Positions 1-10,310 of a DNA stretch of 38,683 nt are shown one piece after another (position 1 is the stretch's first letter; each line of letters opens with the position of its first letter). Under the pieces are notes generated by a model. The model did not search any database, was not told where the DNA came from, and saw only the letters and a program-made list of their open reading frames with translations. The stretch is taken from contig CAMHIV010000004.1 in NCBI GenBank assembly GCA_946185185.1, positions 1 through 38,683 on the forward strand, written 5' to 3'. The position numbers and the translations under genes are program-made. Source of the stretch: an uncultured Treponema sp. (GTDB lineage: Bacteria > Spirochaetota > Spirochaetia > Treponematales > Treponemataceae).

Positions 1-3000
1 TCCCAGCCACTGTCATCCTGACTGAGTTTGAATTTTCCAATCGCATCTGACAATGCAGTTGCGTTGGAAGAGCTTGCGGAAAGGTATTCTGTTCCGCGCT
101 TCCATGCGGACGGAGTAATTGTGGCCACAGTTGTGACTCCAGACGGTGGAGTCAAGGTTCCTGAGACAGTGATTGTTTTTCCTTCTGCAAGGTAAATATC
201 ATTTTTTCCGGCCCCTATCACGCGCTCATCACCAACAACAACACCAAACGGAATGGAAACATTTCCCTGCACGGAAACTTCTTCTTCTTTAGCTACATAA
301 ACAGCTCCCCCGTTACTGTCGGCTGCATTTTCCTTAATCTCGCCTCCTAAAAGTTCAAGGTTTGTTACATTCGTTTCATTCGTTCCGATTGCCCCACCAT
401 TATAGGTACAATAATTGTAGGCAATATTTCCGGAACTGATTTTCAAGGAGCCTTCATTTAAGTATAATCCTCCGCCGTAGTCAGAAGAATTTCGGCACAC
501 GCCTCCAGTCCAGTCACTCTCAACCGCAGAGCCGCCTTCATTTTTGTAACCAAGATAGACAGAGCCATGACTATAAATTCCTCCGCCATAATAGCCCGCT
601 TTGTTTGAACAACAAGAATCTGGCTCACTTGGAGCATCATTATGTCCCACATAAGTATGAGAGGCTGTTTCTTCAATATAGTCGCCGACATAGCTTGAGC
701 CATTCATATAAAGACTTGCACCAGTTTGTACAAAAATTCCTCCGCCCCATAAACGGGCATAATTTTCAGTTACCATGGCTCCGTCAGAAAGTTCCAGACA
801 CGCGTTTTTATTTAAACGAATGCCGCCGCCACCCTTTGTACCAGAAGAAGATAAGTCTTTGCTCCATCCTCGTGTAATCTTTAGATTTTCAATTACGACA
901 GGCACTGCTGATGAAATGACAAGGGTCCTATCTGCATAATTACCGTCCAAGGCATCCTTTGGGCTTCCGTCTGCGTTCGGATTTAAATAAGAGGCACCCT
1001 TTAGCGTAAGTCTTGAGCACTTTTCAGTAGTAAATTCGCCTGGGATTTCGCTTTTTCCAACGATTTTTCCGTCAATATAGATGACTTCATTTCCGCCGCC
1101 GTCAATGGCACCAAGAGCCTGAGTCAAAGTTGCATAAGGATTTGCTTTTGTTCCTGCCGCATCAGAATCCGTACTTCCACCCCGCGAGCAGACAAAATAG
1201 TCCGTTCCCTTTGTTCCCTGCCCCGCAACATAAATAGGGGCTGCAAGGAATCCTCCTGTGCTTGAGGTATTTTTATTTATGTTGAAGTCTCCGTCACTTA
1301 TCTTAAACCTGGAAGCAACTTCATTTGTAATAATTGCAGTTTCCGATTTAAGGACAATTGAATTTCGAACCCAATTCTGAGGGGTAATGGTTGCAACAAT
1401 ATTATCAGAGCTTGTAAGATCCCCTTTAATAGTAACGGCCCCCTGTTCATTCTCGGAATTTCTTATAAGATAGACATCATTTTTGCCGATTTCACCGTCG
1501 TAAGGTATTCGGGCTCCTCCACTTATATTAAATATTGCATTTGGATAAACCGCTACAGCTCCACCCCATTTATTTCCACTTTCAACTGTGTTTCCTTCAA
1601 TGGAACCCCCACTAAGATTAAACGATGATCCTGCGCTCCAAACGCAAACTCCAGCACCGACACTATTTTGTGTATTCTTTGCTTTATTACCGCAGATTTT
1701 TCCCCCGGACATATTAAACTGTGAAGTTCCAGTAGTTAAAACAGCCCCACCTAACGCATCATAAGAAGAACCATCTCCAATTTGGCAGCCTGAAATTTCA
1801 CCGCCTATCATATTAAGCTTTGAATTATCTTCAAGATAAAAGCAACCGCCCATGTGAATTGCAGAGTTACCGCTTACAAGACCTCCATTTAAATCAAAAA
1901 TTGAAGAGTCCTTTAATCTTATAGGTCCACGATGGTTTGTTTCAGTTCCTTTATTTTCACTTATTTCACCGCCATTCATAGTAACGGTTGCACTAACTGC
2001 ACAAAGTGCCATACCACCATGGTTTCCATTAACATTTTCATCAGTAACGTTATTTTTAGTAATTTTTGCTCCAGTATTGATTATCAGTTGTGCCGAGTCC
2101 GTTAAATAAACACCACCACCAAGTTGTTTTGCATAGTTTTCAATAACAAGAGCCCCATCGCCTAGAGTAACCTCAACACCGGAACCTTGTGCATAAATTC
2201 CTCCGCCACAATCAGCACCATTTCCCCCAGTAATCTTAAGATTTTTAATTTCAACAGGAACCGTTGAAACAACCTTAAGAACTGTACCAGTAGTATCAAC
2301 TGTCAACGTATCAACAGGAACTCCATCAACCGGTTCATTTGCCCCGCAGATTGTAATTTTTTGTGCCTTACTGTTGATTGAAGCTGGTACTTCAAAATTA
2401 CCAGACAGTTCGCCCTTAATGTTAATCGTGTACTCGCCACTTGCATTTCCGTAAGAGGCAATCGACTTAAAGGCTTTATTCAATGTGGCAACAGGACCGT
2501 AATAAGAGCCCGCATTATTATCGTTTCCGCCGTTTGCGGCAGAGGCTACATAGATATTTGAAATCATGTAGCTGTTTACTAAACTACTTGTTACTACAAA
2601 ATTCCCGGAAGAATCAATTACACTATCAGCATCGCCGATTGAAGCACTTGCATTCCATTTGTCGCTGGTAAGGCCATCGTAAATATTAATTGTCTGGTAA
2701 GAAGAAAAAAGTAATGTTGGATGCTCGGCTGTTGAATCATAAAACAAAAATCGGACTGTGTACGAGCCGGAAGCCATTGTTACTGTAGTATCAGGGAGTC
2801 GCACAGTCGTACCTGAAACTGTAAGCGGAACCTCTGTATCTAAACCAGCAGCCCCCCATTTACCAGAATCTCCGCTTACAAACTTCATTACAACTTTTTT
2901 TACTTTTTCAGAAACGGTCATGGTAATTTTAAAATGACCTTCGCCGTCAGATTTCTGCAAAGGATGAAGAACAAAGGTTTTGTTAAAAACAGAATCTTCG

Positions 3001-3482
3001 GCTGTTACCGTCTGAGTAATTTCATCAGAAATATATACTGTTGTTCCTTCGCCGTTTTTAATTCCGGCTTTTAATTTCCAGGTTCCGGGAAGCAGAGTAA
3101 TTGTAAAGGTTCCATCAGTGTTGTCAAAAGAAATATTATCCTGTGGAACTTCTTGCCCTGCAGAGTTTTTTCCTTCAATAAAATATGTGTATCCTTCCAG
3201 GTTTGAAACATCGATACCAGTACCACGAGTAGAATTCTTTCCCGCCGCATTTGCCGCTTCAATAAATTCAGATGGGACGGCACCTTCCGGCATGGAAATT
3301 TTTCCGCTCATCCTTACCATGGATTTTTTTAACGCACTGGCTTTTTGTGCTTCCTGTATTTTTTGGCTTACAACTACAAAAAGCGCAATATTGTTGTTAT
3401 CGTTAGAGCCCGTATCACAGGAAATAAGTCCTGCAATCAAAGAAAAAATCAAAAAATAAACAAAACCTTTAGAATTTTTCAC
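1..3482 (-). CDS. Beta-helix / GGAIY-type repeat lipoprotein, partial (continues beyond the left edge)
   Basis: Not in the ORF track because it is open to the window edge. GTG start at 3482..3480 preceded by AAGGAG. N-terminus reads MKNSKGFVYFLIFSLIAGLISCDTGSNDNNN, a signal peptide with lipobox LISC. The frame at the left edge (SSNATALSDAIGKFKLSQDDSGW) matches the start-codon frame. Many 'GGAI(Y)...N.A..' motifs typical of right-handed beta-helix proteins. Confidence 0.85.
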   Translation of the reverse strand, partial: MKNSKGFVYFLIFSLIAGLISCDTGSNDNNNIALFVVVSQKIQEAQKASALKKSMVRMSGKISMPEGAVPSEFIEAANAAGKNSTRGTGIDVSNLEGYTYFIEGKNSAGQEVPQDNISFDNTDGTFTITLLPGTWKLKAGIKNGEGTTVYISDEITQTVTAEDSVFNKTFVLHPLQKSDGEGHFKITMTVSEKVKKVVMKFVSGDSGKWGAAGLDTEVPLTVSGTTVRLPDTTVTMASGSYTVRFLFYDSTAEHPTLLFSSYQTINIYDGLTSDKWNASASIGDADSVIDSSGNFVVTSSLVNSYMISNIYVASAANGGNDNNAGSYYGPVATLNKAFKSIASYGNASGEYTINIKGELSGNFEVPASINSKAQKITICGANEPVDGVPVDTLTVDTTGTVLKVVSTVPVEIKNLKITGGNGADCGGGIYAQGSGVEVTLGDGALVIENYAKQLGGGVYLTDSAQLIINTGAKITKNNVTDENVNGNHGGMALCAVSATVTMNGGEISENKGTETNHRGPIRLKDSSIFDLNGGLVSGNSAIHMGGCFYLEDNSKLNMIGGEISGCQIGDGSSYDALGGAVLTTGTSQFNMSGGKICGNKAKNTQNSVGAGVCVWSAGSSFNLSGGSIEGNTVESGNKWGGAVAVYPNAIFNISGGARIPYDGEIGKNDVYLIRNSENEQGAVTIKGDLTSSDNIVATITPQNWVRNSIVLKSETAIITNEVASRFKISDGDFNINKNTSSTGGFLAAPIYVAGQGTKGTDYFVCSRGGSTDSDAAGTKANPYATLTQALGAIDGGGNEVIYIDGKIVGKSEIPGEFTTEKCSRLTLKGASYLNPNADGSPKDALDGNYADRTLVISSAVPVVIENLKITRGWSKDLSSSGTKGGGGIRLNKNACLELSDGAMVTENYARLWGGGIFVQTGASLYMNGSSYVGDYIEETASHTYVGHNDAPSEPDSCCSNKAGYYGGGIYSHGSVYLGYKNEGGSAVESDWTGGVCRNSSDYGGGLYLNEGSLKISSGNIAYNYCTYNGGAIGTNETNVTNLELLGGEIKENAADSNGGAVYVAKEEEVSVQGNVSIPFGVVVGDERVIGAGKNDIYLAEGKTITVSGTLTPPSGVTTVATITPSAWKRGTEYLSASSSNATALSDAIGKFKLSQDDSGW

Positions 3483-3523
3483 AGTAAACTCCTTTTAATC
3501 CCGCTTATATAAAACTAATGCCA

Positions 3524-3620
3524 TAACTTTGCGGTGGTTGAGGCTCTCGAAACCTCCGAATATGGTCATTTCGACAAGCCCTTCGACAAGCTCAGGGACC
3601 GCTCAATGACCGCAAAGTTA
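3524..3620. repeat. MITE/REP-like inverted-repeat element with near-perfect terminal inverted repeats
   Basis: TAACTTTGCGGTggTTGAG at 3524-3542 pairs with CTCAatGACCGCAAAGTTA at 3602-3620 (17/19, the outer 12 bp perfect). Interior carries the tandem motif TTCGACAAGC-CC-TTCGACAAGC. The element is flanked by 13-bp direct repeats TTATATAAAACTA at 3505-3517 and 3630-3642. Confidence 0.75.
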
Positions 3621-3629
3621 ATAACCTTG

Positions 3630-6071
3630 TTATATAAAACTATTTATCACAATTGGCAATGTTGCGTCATATGTATATCCGTCGTATTCAAATACAACGT
3701 ACAATTCATAAGTTCCACCAACAGCTGTATTTTCAAATACAACTTTTCCGTCTGACAGATATGGTGTCCAGTAATCTTCGCTTACTTCATCGCCGGAATA
3801 AGTTACTTTGAACAACTTGAAGGTACAGTTAACTTCATTTCCGCCATCTGCAACCTTCAAAATTACAGTTCTATCCTGATTTGCAGGAATACTGTAGCTA
3901 AGAGAAAGACTGTAATTTGCAATCTGAACACTTCCGCAGCTCAATGCGAATACGGCTTCACCAGAATCATCTGTAATTCCATAGTTGGTTTCTGTAATAA
4001 ATATTGAGCCCGGAACTTTTGTATTTGTCGTTCCGTAGTCATAACCATGGGTAAGAACAACGTTTTCTGTCTTTGTAGGATTTTTATCCATCGAAACGCC
4101 GATAGAGCTTCCGGTTATGTCGCCGTCGATATTAATCACGGTTGTAGTGTAAAGGTTTGCGTTTGTTGAACCGTCTTCTTTTGTGCTTCCGGTAATTATA
4201 TTTTTGCCGCTAAGCGTTAATGTGCCGTTATTTACAACTGCACCAAAGTTCTTGCCGCGGTTTCCGGTAATTTCACAGCCGTACATACTTACTTCTGAGC
4301 CGGAATTTATCTGCAAAGCAGCGCCGGTATCAGATGCTGTTGTTGTATTTGAAGTAAAGCTTGAATTAGTCAGCGAAACTTTTCCACTTCTTACAAGAAG
4401 TGCAGTTGCTTTGGCATTTGTAAATTCAAGAGAGCTGATATTTACTTCACCGGAACCAACATTTGCAATGTTGCAGATTTGAGAAGCCTGGCCGTCAATT
4501 GTCCATTTTCCGCCGTTTCCAATGATATCCATTTTTCCGTCAAAATCATCCGGAATATTAATAAAGGCATTATTATTTGCCGCCAGATCAAAGTCAGAAG
4601 GAATTGTAAGATCCGAAACCACATAAATAAGAACACCGTCATCTTTTTCGTAGTAGCCTTTTTGTACAGAATCAATGTATTCATCGATTGCACACTGAAC
4701 TGTACGCAATGGTGAACTAATTGCACCGGTATTTTCATCTTCGCCAGTTTCGCTTACATAATAAGTCGGCATGCGCTGAACAGACATTGGATTAGCAGCA
4801 GGTATTTCCGAAAAATCACTTGAAACATAATAGTTTTTTGAAGCCCAGGCCTGAACTTCGTATTTTCCCTTTGGAAGCGGAACTGTAATCTGATGGCCGG
4901 AAGTTACCTTTGCCCCGATTAAAGTGTCGCTCGTTTTTCGAGAAAATACTTTTTCGCCGTTTATTTCTTTGAAAACATAATTAATTGTTACTTCGCCACA
5001 TTCAGAATGTTCAGTGTCGGTGCAAAGCCCGTTGTGAGTAAATACCGCATCCGCAAGTCCAGTGTTTTCATCAACAGAGATTTTTTGACTCGGAAGATTT
5101 GGTTTGCAAAGCTGTTTTGCCTGGTTAGAAACGGTTGTAGTTGTGCTCAAACCCGCATCATCGATTACGGTCATTGTAAAGGTTACAACTTCATTTCCAC
5201 CCGGCGGCACAACGCCAGAATTGTAATAAATGCGTGAAAATCCCGGAGGACAAATTGCATCTGCAAATTTATACCCGTCTTCGTTTAATGGGAGAACAGA
5301 AACTGAGCCGTATTCATAAAGGGTATCTTCGTCCGAATAAGTGCCGTTGGAATAAGACTTATACACCTTGCCGCCGTCAAAATATCGCAGTTCGTCATTT
5401 ACCCGAATTGTGCGTGTATCTTTTGAATGAATTTTCATTGCATCCTGGGTAATTTCCGGAATACAAAAGCAGATGTAATAAGTCGGGTTAGAAGCTGTTG
5501 AAAGCTGAAACATCGGGCTTTGCACAGCCGGCGGAGGAGAATTTGCATAGATGTCCAGTGAAAAGGATTCAAAGCTCCGGTTTGACATTGGTTCAAGCAA
5601 AGTGATTTCGCCGGAAAGATTTCCACCGCCATCAAGTTCTTCTATTAAATCCTTGGAAATTTTCATTGTTACCCGGGAAGTATCAATTCGGTCCTGAGTA
5701 AACTTTATCGGAGCAGAATCAGTAATGCCTGCAGCAATATTTTCGTTCTTAATTTTATTGTAAGCGGCTGTTGCAGCACCAGATGTAAAATTATAACCAA
5801 AAGTAAGGGAATATTTCTGCGGGTTTCGCATTATAAAGGTGTAGGTTTTATCGCTTGTGCAGTCGTAGCAGATTCTTCCGCTGTTATCTGTTCGGTAACT
5901 GTCGTTTGCATAGGATTTGTAGATTGCGGCGGTTTCGGTGTAGTCCTTAAAAAATTCGTGCATGTCAGCATTAAAGGAATCGCCGTCAAACATTTTGCAG
6001 GAATGAACACAGAAAAGTGCGGCAATCGAGAAGATTATTTTTTTCAGAAAAACTGTAACACTTACTTTCAT
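3630..6071 (-). CDS. Predicted lipoprotein with right-handed beta-helix domain
   Basis: 813 aa ORF. N-terminal signal peptide MKVSVTVFLKKIIFSIAALFCVHSC with a lipobox-like Cys. Contains 'YYVSETGEDENTGAISSPLRTVQCAIDEYI' and beta-helix-like NXSFTSNTTTASDTGAALQINSGSEVSMYGCEITGN. Confidence 0.85.
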   Translation of the reverse strand: MKVSVTVFLKKIIFSIAALFCVHSCKMFDGDSFNADMHEFFKDYTETAAIYKSYANDSYRTDNSGRICYDCTSDKTYTFIMRNPQKYSLTFGYNFTSGAATAAYNKIKNENIAAGITDSAPIKFTQDRIDTSRVTMKISKDLIEELDGGGNLSGEITLLEPMSNRSFESFSLDIYANSPPPAVQSPMFQLSTASNPTYYICFCIPEITQDAMKIHSKDTRTIRVNDELRYFDGGKVYKSYSNGTYSDEDTLYEYGSVSVLPLNEDGYKFADAICPPGFSRIYYNSGVVPPGGNEVVTFTMTVIDDAGLSTTTTVSNQAKQLCKPNLPSQKISVDENTGLADAVFTHNGLCTDTEHSECGEVTINYVFKEINGEKVFSRKTSDTLIGAKVTSGHQITVPLPKGKYEVQAWASKNYYVSSDFSEIPAANPMSVQRMPTYYVSETGEDENTGAISSPLRTVQCAIDEYIDSVQKGYYEKDDGVLIYVVSDLTIPSDFDLAANNNAFINIPDDFDGKMDIIGNGGKWTIDGQASQICNIANVGSGEVNISSLEFTNAKATALLVRSGKVSLTNSSFTSNTTTASDTGAALQINSGSEVSMYGCEITGNRGKNFGAVVNNGTLTLSGKNIITGSTKEDGSTNANLYTTTVINIDGDITGSSIGVSMDKNPTKTENVVLTHGYDYGTTNTKVPGSIFITETNYGITDDSGEAVFALSCGSVQIANYSLSLSYSIPANQDRTVILKVADGGNEVNCTFKLFKVTYSGDEVSEDYWTPYLSDGKVVFENTAVGGTYELYVVFEYDGYTYDATLPIVINSFI

Positions 6072-6082
6072 TCATTCCCCCG

Positions 6083-7429
6083 CTAAAATTGCCAGCCCGC
6101 AGAAATAGACGGAATAATCATTCCGTAAGACATACCCGATGTAAAGGCTGCAACAAAATCCACGTTACCTTCCGTATAAAATCGTTTTGTAAAATACTTC
6201 TGGAACGCAACGCCAACATTTACGCTGATATTCGTACTGTCAAAATGCTCAGATTCAACGTCGTGATCAAAATGGAACACGTAGTCCATAAAATAAGTAA
6301 AGCCTGCGCCGGCATGAAGTTCCACATTTGCACTGTGTTTGAATTTTATCTGCTGCTTTTCCGGTTCCAGTGGATCCTGCCAGACCGTTTTTTTGTTAAA
6401 AACTTTCTGGTACACAAAATCAAGATGTGCAGTAACAAGGTTTCCGTCGATTTTGTAGCTGTCGAATTCAGTATTCATCCGGGTATAACTACCGTTAAGG
6501 GCAGCACCAAAATATCCCCACTTTCGTTTGAACGGCATGAACGTAATTTTTGAAACAGCAGTCAAAGGCCACACTCGGGAATTCATAAACTCATCGAAAG
6601 TGCCATCATAAACTATTACAGGCAAACCATATCCCAATGAAACATCAAGGTCAACCCGCTTTTTAAATCGTACTTCAAATTCACTGGAAGTATTTTTAGG
6701 GTTTATAAGTCCACTGGCATCTGTTGCAAGAAGATGATATTTTCCCGGCGGAATCAATTCCGGATTTACATAGAACAAAAATTCAGAGTTGTTTCTGCGG
6801 TTTATTTTGTAGTTCTTTTCCGGATCAATAAATTCAATCTTAAAAGTTTTTAATGCATTTACTTTTAAAATATATTCTGTGTGGCGGGTATCATCGGTGA
6901 GTTCTTCCGGCAAAAAGAGATTTTTACCGGTAACTTTTACAAGCCCGTCGTTGTATTCATCGAGATAGATTTTGGAAGGAGAAATTGTAGAAACTTCAGG
7001 TTCAAAGGCTTCAATAATTTCCAAATCAATCCAGTCAGTCGGTTCCTGTTTGCGGCTCAAAAGGTCGTAAGGAGTAATTCGATAGCGATATGTGCCGACA
7101 ACAAGGCTTGGCCGAACCTTTACGCTGGTGCTGTTATCAGGTAATTCAAGGTAAGGAACCAGTTCACCGTCTTTATTTTCAAGAAGAACTTCTTTCCATT
7201 CGCCTGTTTTGCGGTTATAAGATTGAATTTCAAGGCCGTAAAATCTTATGTAATCGGATTCTTCGTCTTCCCATTCAAGATTCTGCCAGTTTTCTTCTAT
7301 TTCGTGAGCGCGCTGTTCATCTTCGTCTTTAGTAATTAACATTTTTTTCTTATCCTTTGCCCACACAGCAACAGAACTCAAAATCGACGAAAATAACAAA
7401 ATTGAAAGGAAAAACTTTTTCGACTGCAT
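6083..7429 (-). CDS. Predicted secreted/outer-membrane beta-barrel-like protein
   Basis: The ORF extends to 7504, but the start at 7429 (MQSKKFFLSILLFSSILSSVAVWA, signal peptide) lies directly after the upstream stop at 7431. The C-terminal half is rich in alternating aromatic strands and ends in ...ISAGWQF, a terminal-Phe beta-barrel-like ending. Confidence 0.75.
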   Translation of the reverse strand: MQSKKFFLSILLFSSILSSVAVWAKDKKKMLITKDEDEQRAHEIEENWQNLEWEDEESDYIRFYGLEIQSYNRKTGEWKEVLLENKDGELVPYLELPDNSTSVKVRPSLVVGTYRYRITPYDLLSRKQEPTDWIDLEIIEAFEPEVSTISPSKIYLDEYNDGLVKVTGKNLFLPEELTDDTRHTEYILKVNALKTFKIEFIDPEKNYKINRRNNSEFLFYVNPELIPPGKYHLLATDASGLINPKNTSSEFEVRFKKRVDLDVSLGYGLPVIVYDGTFDEFMNSRVWPLTAVSKITFMPFKRKWGYFGAALNGSYTRMNTEFDSYKIDGNLVTAHLDFVYQKVFNKKTVWQDPLEPEKQQIKFKHSANVELHAGAGFTYFMDYVFHFDHDVESEHFDSTNISVNVGVAFQKYFTKRFYTEGNVDFVAAFTSGMSYGMIIPSISAGWQF

Positions 7430-7430
7430 T

Positions 7431-10310
7431 CTACTTTTTCCTTCCGTATTTTTTATTTTTCTTTGACGACTTGATTTTTTTAGAATCAACTGTTGGAACG
7501 TCAATTACAAACTCAGATTCAGCAACTTCACCGGCAAGAGATTTTACGCGTTTTGCACTTGCCACAGTTTTGCGGCCTTCTACCGACCACGAATACTTTC
7601 CGTTTGTTTCTGAAATTACACGGTATTCGTCTTCCAAAAGATTTAGGGTAATCAAGTTTTCCTTTATTTCTTTTTTAATATTCACATTTTTGTTGGCGCG
7701 GTCTTTTCCACGAATGCGAACAATATAGGTTGACGCGTCCGGCACCGGACTCCACGAAAGATTAAGCACCGGCGGGTTGTTCTTAAGATATTCGCCGTCC
7801 ATATTTGCAGGACTTGGTGTAAGTTTTTTTGCAGAAGAAAGTTTTTTATACGCAGAAAGAGTAAAGCGGCCGCGTTTAGATTCATCCGTATTTGAAATAT
7901 CGATAAAATCTTCTGCTGTATGAGCGTGAACTACTACTTCATAAGTTCCGGCTTCAAAACCCCGTTCAGGGTCTGCGTTCAGCGATTTTGGCGCAATTTT
8001 ATATCCCTTTTTCACTTCTGCATCAGTAGGAATTTTAATTACAACTTCGCGTTCTTTGCCATCTGTGCGGGTAATTACAACCTGGGCATCAGAAACTTTA
8101 TCAACAGAATACCAGTTTATATCTACACCGTTTAAGAACGCATTCAAACCGTCCAGCACTGCATTTTTTTGAGGGAGTGTAACTTCTACCGGGCGCAGTT
8201 TGAACAACTGGAACCGCGCTTCTGCAATTCGGCCGCTTCGACGGCTTACAACACCAGGCACTGCATTGGCACGCGCCTGTACTTCGATTTTATAAGAATC
8301 CTTGTCGACAAAGCCTGCGCCGTTATACATATCCACATTTACAAGCGGTTCAGTAACATTGTCTTCGTAAACAAGTTCATCTTTTCTATTAATAATAGAA
8401 ACCTTGTAAAAATCGGCGCCGTCAACCTCTTTCCATCTGAATTCAAACGGCTTTGTTTCCCGGGCAACAGCTCTTCCGCCCGGCACAGGATTTTGCAAAA
8501 CAGAAGCATCCAGTAAATCTAGAACTTCAAAAGATTTTGGTGCAGTGTAAAAAATCTGGTCAATTTCTTCGGACTTAGAGTTCAAGCGCCACCAGTAGGT
8601 TCCAATCGGCAATAAAACGCCCTTAAGGCTGAAGCCGTTTCCGTCTGAAGTATAAACAAGTTTTTCAAAATCAGAATCTTTTGCAATTTCCAGAATTGAA
8701 TTATAGGATTCCGGCAGATTTCGCTTCCAGGTAAATACCATATCCTGCATCAAGGTCCAGGCAACACGATATCCGTCTGCAGGTTCAACTGTGCGCTGGT
8801 CAATTTTTCCTTCCAGAGCGTAGAAAACTTTTTTGCCCGTAATTTCAGAAATATTATCTTCACTGTCGATTGTCTGAACGGTCCAGTAGTATTTTTTATT
8901 TTCAAGCTCAGAATAACCTTTGAGCGAAAAAGTATTTGCAGAAACTTCGCGGCTCAAAACCGGTTCCAAAAGATTTTCGTTTTCAGAAATCGTAATTTTA
9001 TAGCGGGAAGCTTCCGGATCTGCATGCCATGAAAAACTAATCGGTCGGGCAGAACGTTCACGGTCAACTGTTGCATTTTCAGCCGGCAAAAACATTTCCG
9101 GACTCACAAGTTCACCCTGGCGGAGAATGCGGAATTCACCAGTTTTTGAAGGAGCTCTGTAGCCGGCATGATTTATAGTATAGAACGGAGTTACCTGCCA
9201 CCAGTATCGCCCTTCCGAAAGATTTGCGTACACGGCAGATGTTGTTGTGCATTTCTGTTCGATAACCGGTTTTTTAAGCTCCGGATTATCAGCAATTACA
9301 ACACGATACGAAGAAGCCTGCGGAGATTCAGACCATATCAGGCGAACTGCAGGAAAACGTTTTCTGTAAGAATAGGCAAAATCCTTTTCCGGCGAAATCA
9401 AAACTGGTGCCGGAGAAGAAATCATCTGGATTTTTCCTTCTGCCTCAACGGAAGAAGAATTCTTTGGATTAACAAATCTCCAGTAATAAACACCCTGCTT
9501 TAATTCAAGCTCCATTTTTTCTGTAAGATTTACAGTACGGCTTGCAAAACGATTTCTAAAGCCCTTGTCCAGCGCAAGTTCAAAACGGAACTGCTCATTT
9601 GAAGAATAATTTACGAAATTCCAGTTAAACAAAACTTTTTGGCTTGTTCCTTCGTGGAAAATAATTTTTTCGTTTGGAGAAGGATAAGTTACTGTAAAGG
9701 TCGGGGCTAAAATTTCGCCGTCCTGCACGCTGAGTGCTTCACCCTGAGAAATCACACTCTGTCCGCCATCTTTTGAAGTGATGTTTGCAGACCCGTTTAC
9801 AACCTGAACTTTATCGCCGGCAAATACAGAGCTTCCGGCTTCAATATCGATTTTTACACCATTTGAAGTAAGTTCAAAACCATTTTCCGCTTCAACAGAA
9901 TCTATAAACGCAGCACCTCTTACAACCGATGCATTAAAGCCTCGTCCTTCAGATTCTTTTTCGTCAAAAATCTGAATCATGGAATTTTCCTGCAGAACAA
10001 GTTTGTTTCCGTCATTAAAGGTTACTGTTGCTTCTGCAAGCTCCGAGGTATGAATCGTATCGCCGTTATAAAGAGGACTTTCCTGCCGCAATCTATCCCA
10101 AATCACGCGTTCAAGGAATTTTCGCTGAGCAGTACGGTATTTAAATGAAATTGTTGCAATTGGCTCTTCGTTCAGTTTGCTAAGCGTGCGGTAAAAACTA
10201 TTGTAAAAAAGAACGGAATTGAGCGCAGCCCCTGCCATACAAATCAAAATCGCAAGCAGGAAAGAAAGAGCAATGTCATTTCTTAACTTGGATTTTGTTT
10301 TCTTCTTCAT
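7431..10310 (-). CDS. FecR-domain protein with repeated fibronectin-III-like modules
   Basis: 959 aa ORF. N-terminal TM anchor followed by FecR-type 'ESPLYNGDTIHTSELAEATVTFNDGNKLVLQENSMIQI'. Repeated 'F.W....A..Y...I' modules downstream. Confidence 0.85.
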   Translation of the reverse strand: MKKKTKSKLRNDIALSFLLAILICMAGAALNSVLFYNSFYRTLSKLNEEPIATISFKYRTAQRKFLERVIWDRLRQESPLYNGDTIHTSELAEATVTFNDGNKLVLQENSMIQIFDEKESEGRGFNASVVRGAAFIDSVEAENGFELTSNGVKIDIEAGSSVFAGDKVQVVNGSANITSKDGGQSVISQGEALSVQDGEILAPTFTVTYPSPNEKIIFHEGTSQKVLFNWNFVNYSSNEQFRFELALDKGFRNRFASRTVNLTEKMELELKQGVYYWRFVNPKNSSSVEAEGKIQMISSPAPVLISPEKDFAYSYRKRFPAVRLIWSESPQASSYRVVIADNPELKKPVIEQKCTTTSAVYANLSEGRYWWQVTPFYTINHAGYRAPSKTGEFRILRQGELVSPEMFLPAENATVDRERSARPISFSWHADPEASRYKITISENENLLEPVLSREVSANTFSLKGYSELENKKYYWTVQTIDSEDNISEITGKKVFYALEGKIDQRTVEPADGYRVAWTLMQDMVFTWKRNLPESYNSILEIAKDSDFEKLVYTSDGNGFSLKGVLLPIGTYWWRLNSKSEEIDQIFYTAPKSFEVLDLLDASVLQNPVPGGRAVARETKPFEFRWKEVDGADFYKVSIINRKDELVYEDNVTEPLVNVDMYNGAGFVDKDSYKIEVQARANAVPGVVSRRSGRIAEARFQLFKLRPVEVTLPQKNAVLDGLNAFLNGVDINWYSVDKVSDAQVVITRTDGKEREVVIKIPTDAEVKKGYKIAPKSLNADPERGFEAGTYEVVVHAHTAEDFIDISNTDESKRGRFTLSAYKKLSSAKKLTPSPANMDGEYLKNNPPVLNLSWSPVPDASTYIVRIRGKDRANKNVNIKKEIKENLITLNLLEDEYRVISETNGKYSWSVEGRKTVASAKRVKSLAGEVAESEFVIDVPTVDSKKIKSSKKNKKYGRKK

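Noticed and set aside
458-703. Short ORFs antisense to long genes throughout the ORF track (for example 458-703, 605-877, 2483-2671, 4183-4482, 24786-25397, 25926-26633)
   Set aside because: They overlap well-supported long genes or the partial CDS, have low-complexity or basic compositions, and lack recognisable domains; treated as spurious frames.
1-3482. Repeated GG-rich motifs as a CRISPR-like or tandem DNA repeat array
   Set aside because: The repeats are degenerate, in frame, and explained by beta-helix protein repeats; no regular spacer structure.
6083-7504. ORF-track start at 7504 for the beta-barrel-like protein
   Set aside because: It would overlap the FecR gene and mask the signal peptide; the start at 7429 immediately follows the upstream stop and begins a clear signal sequence.
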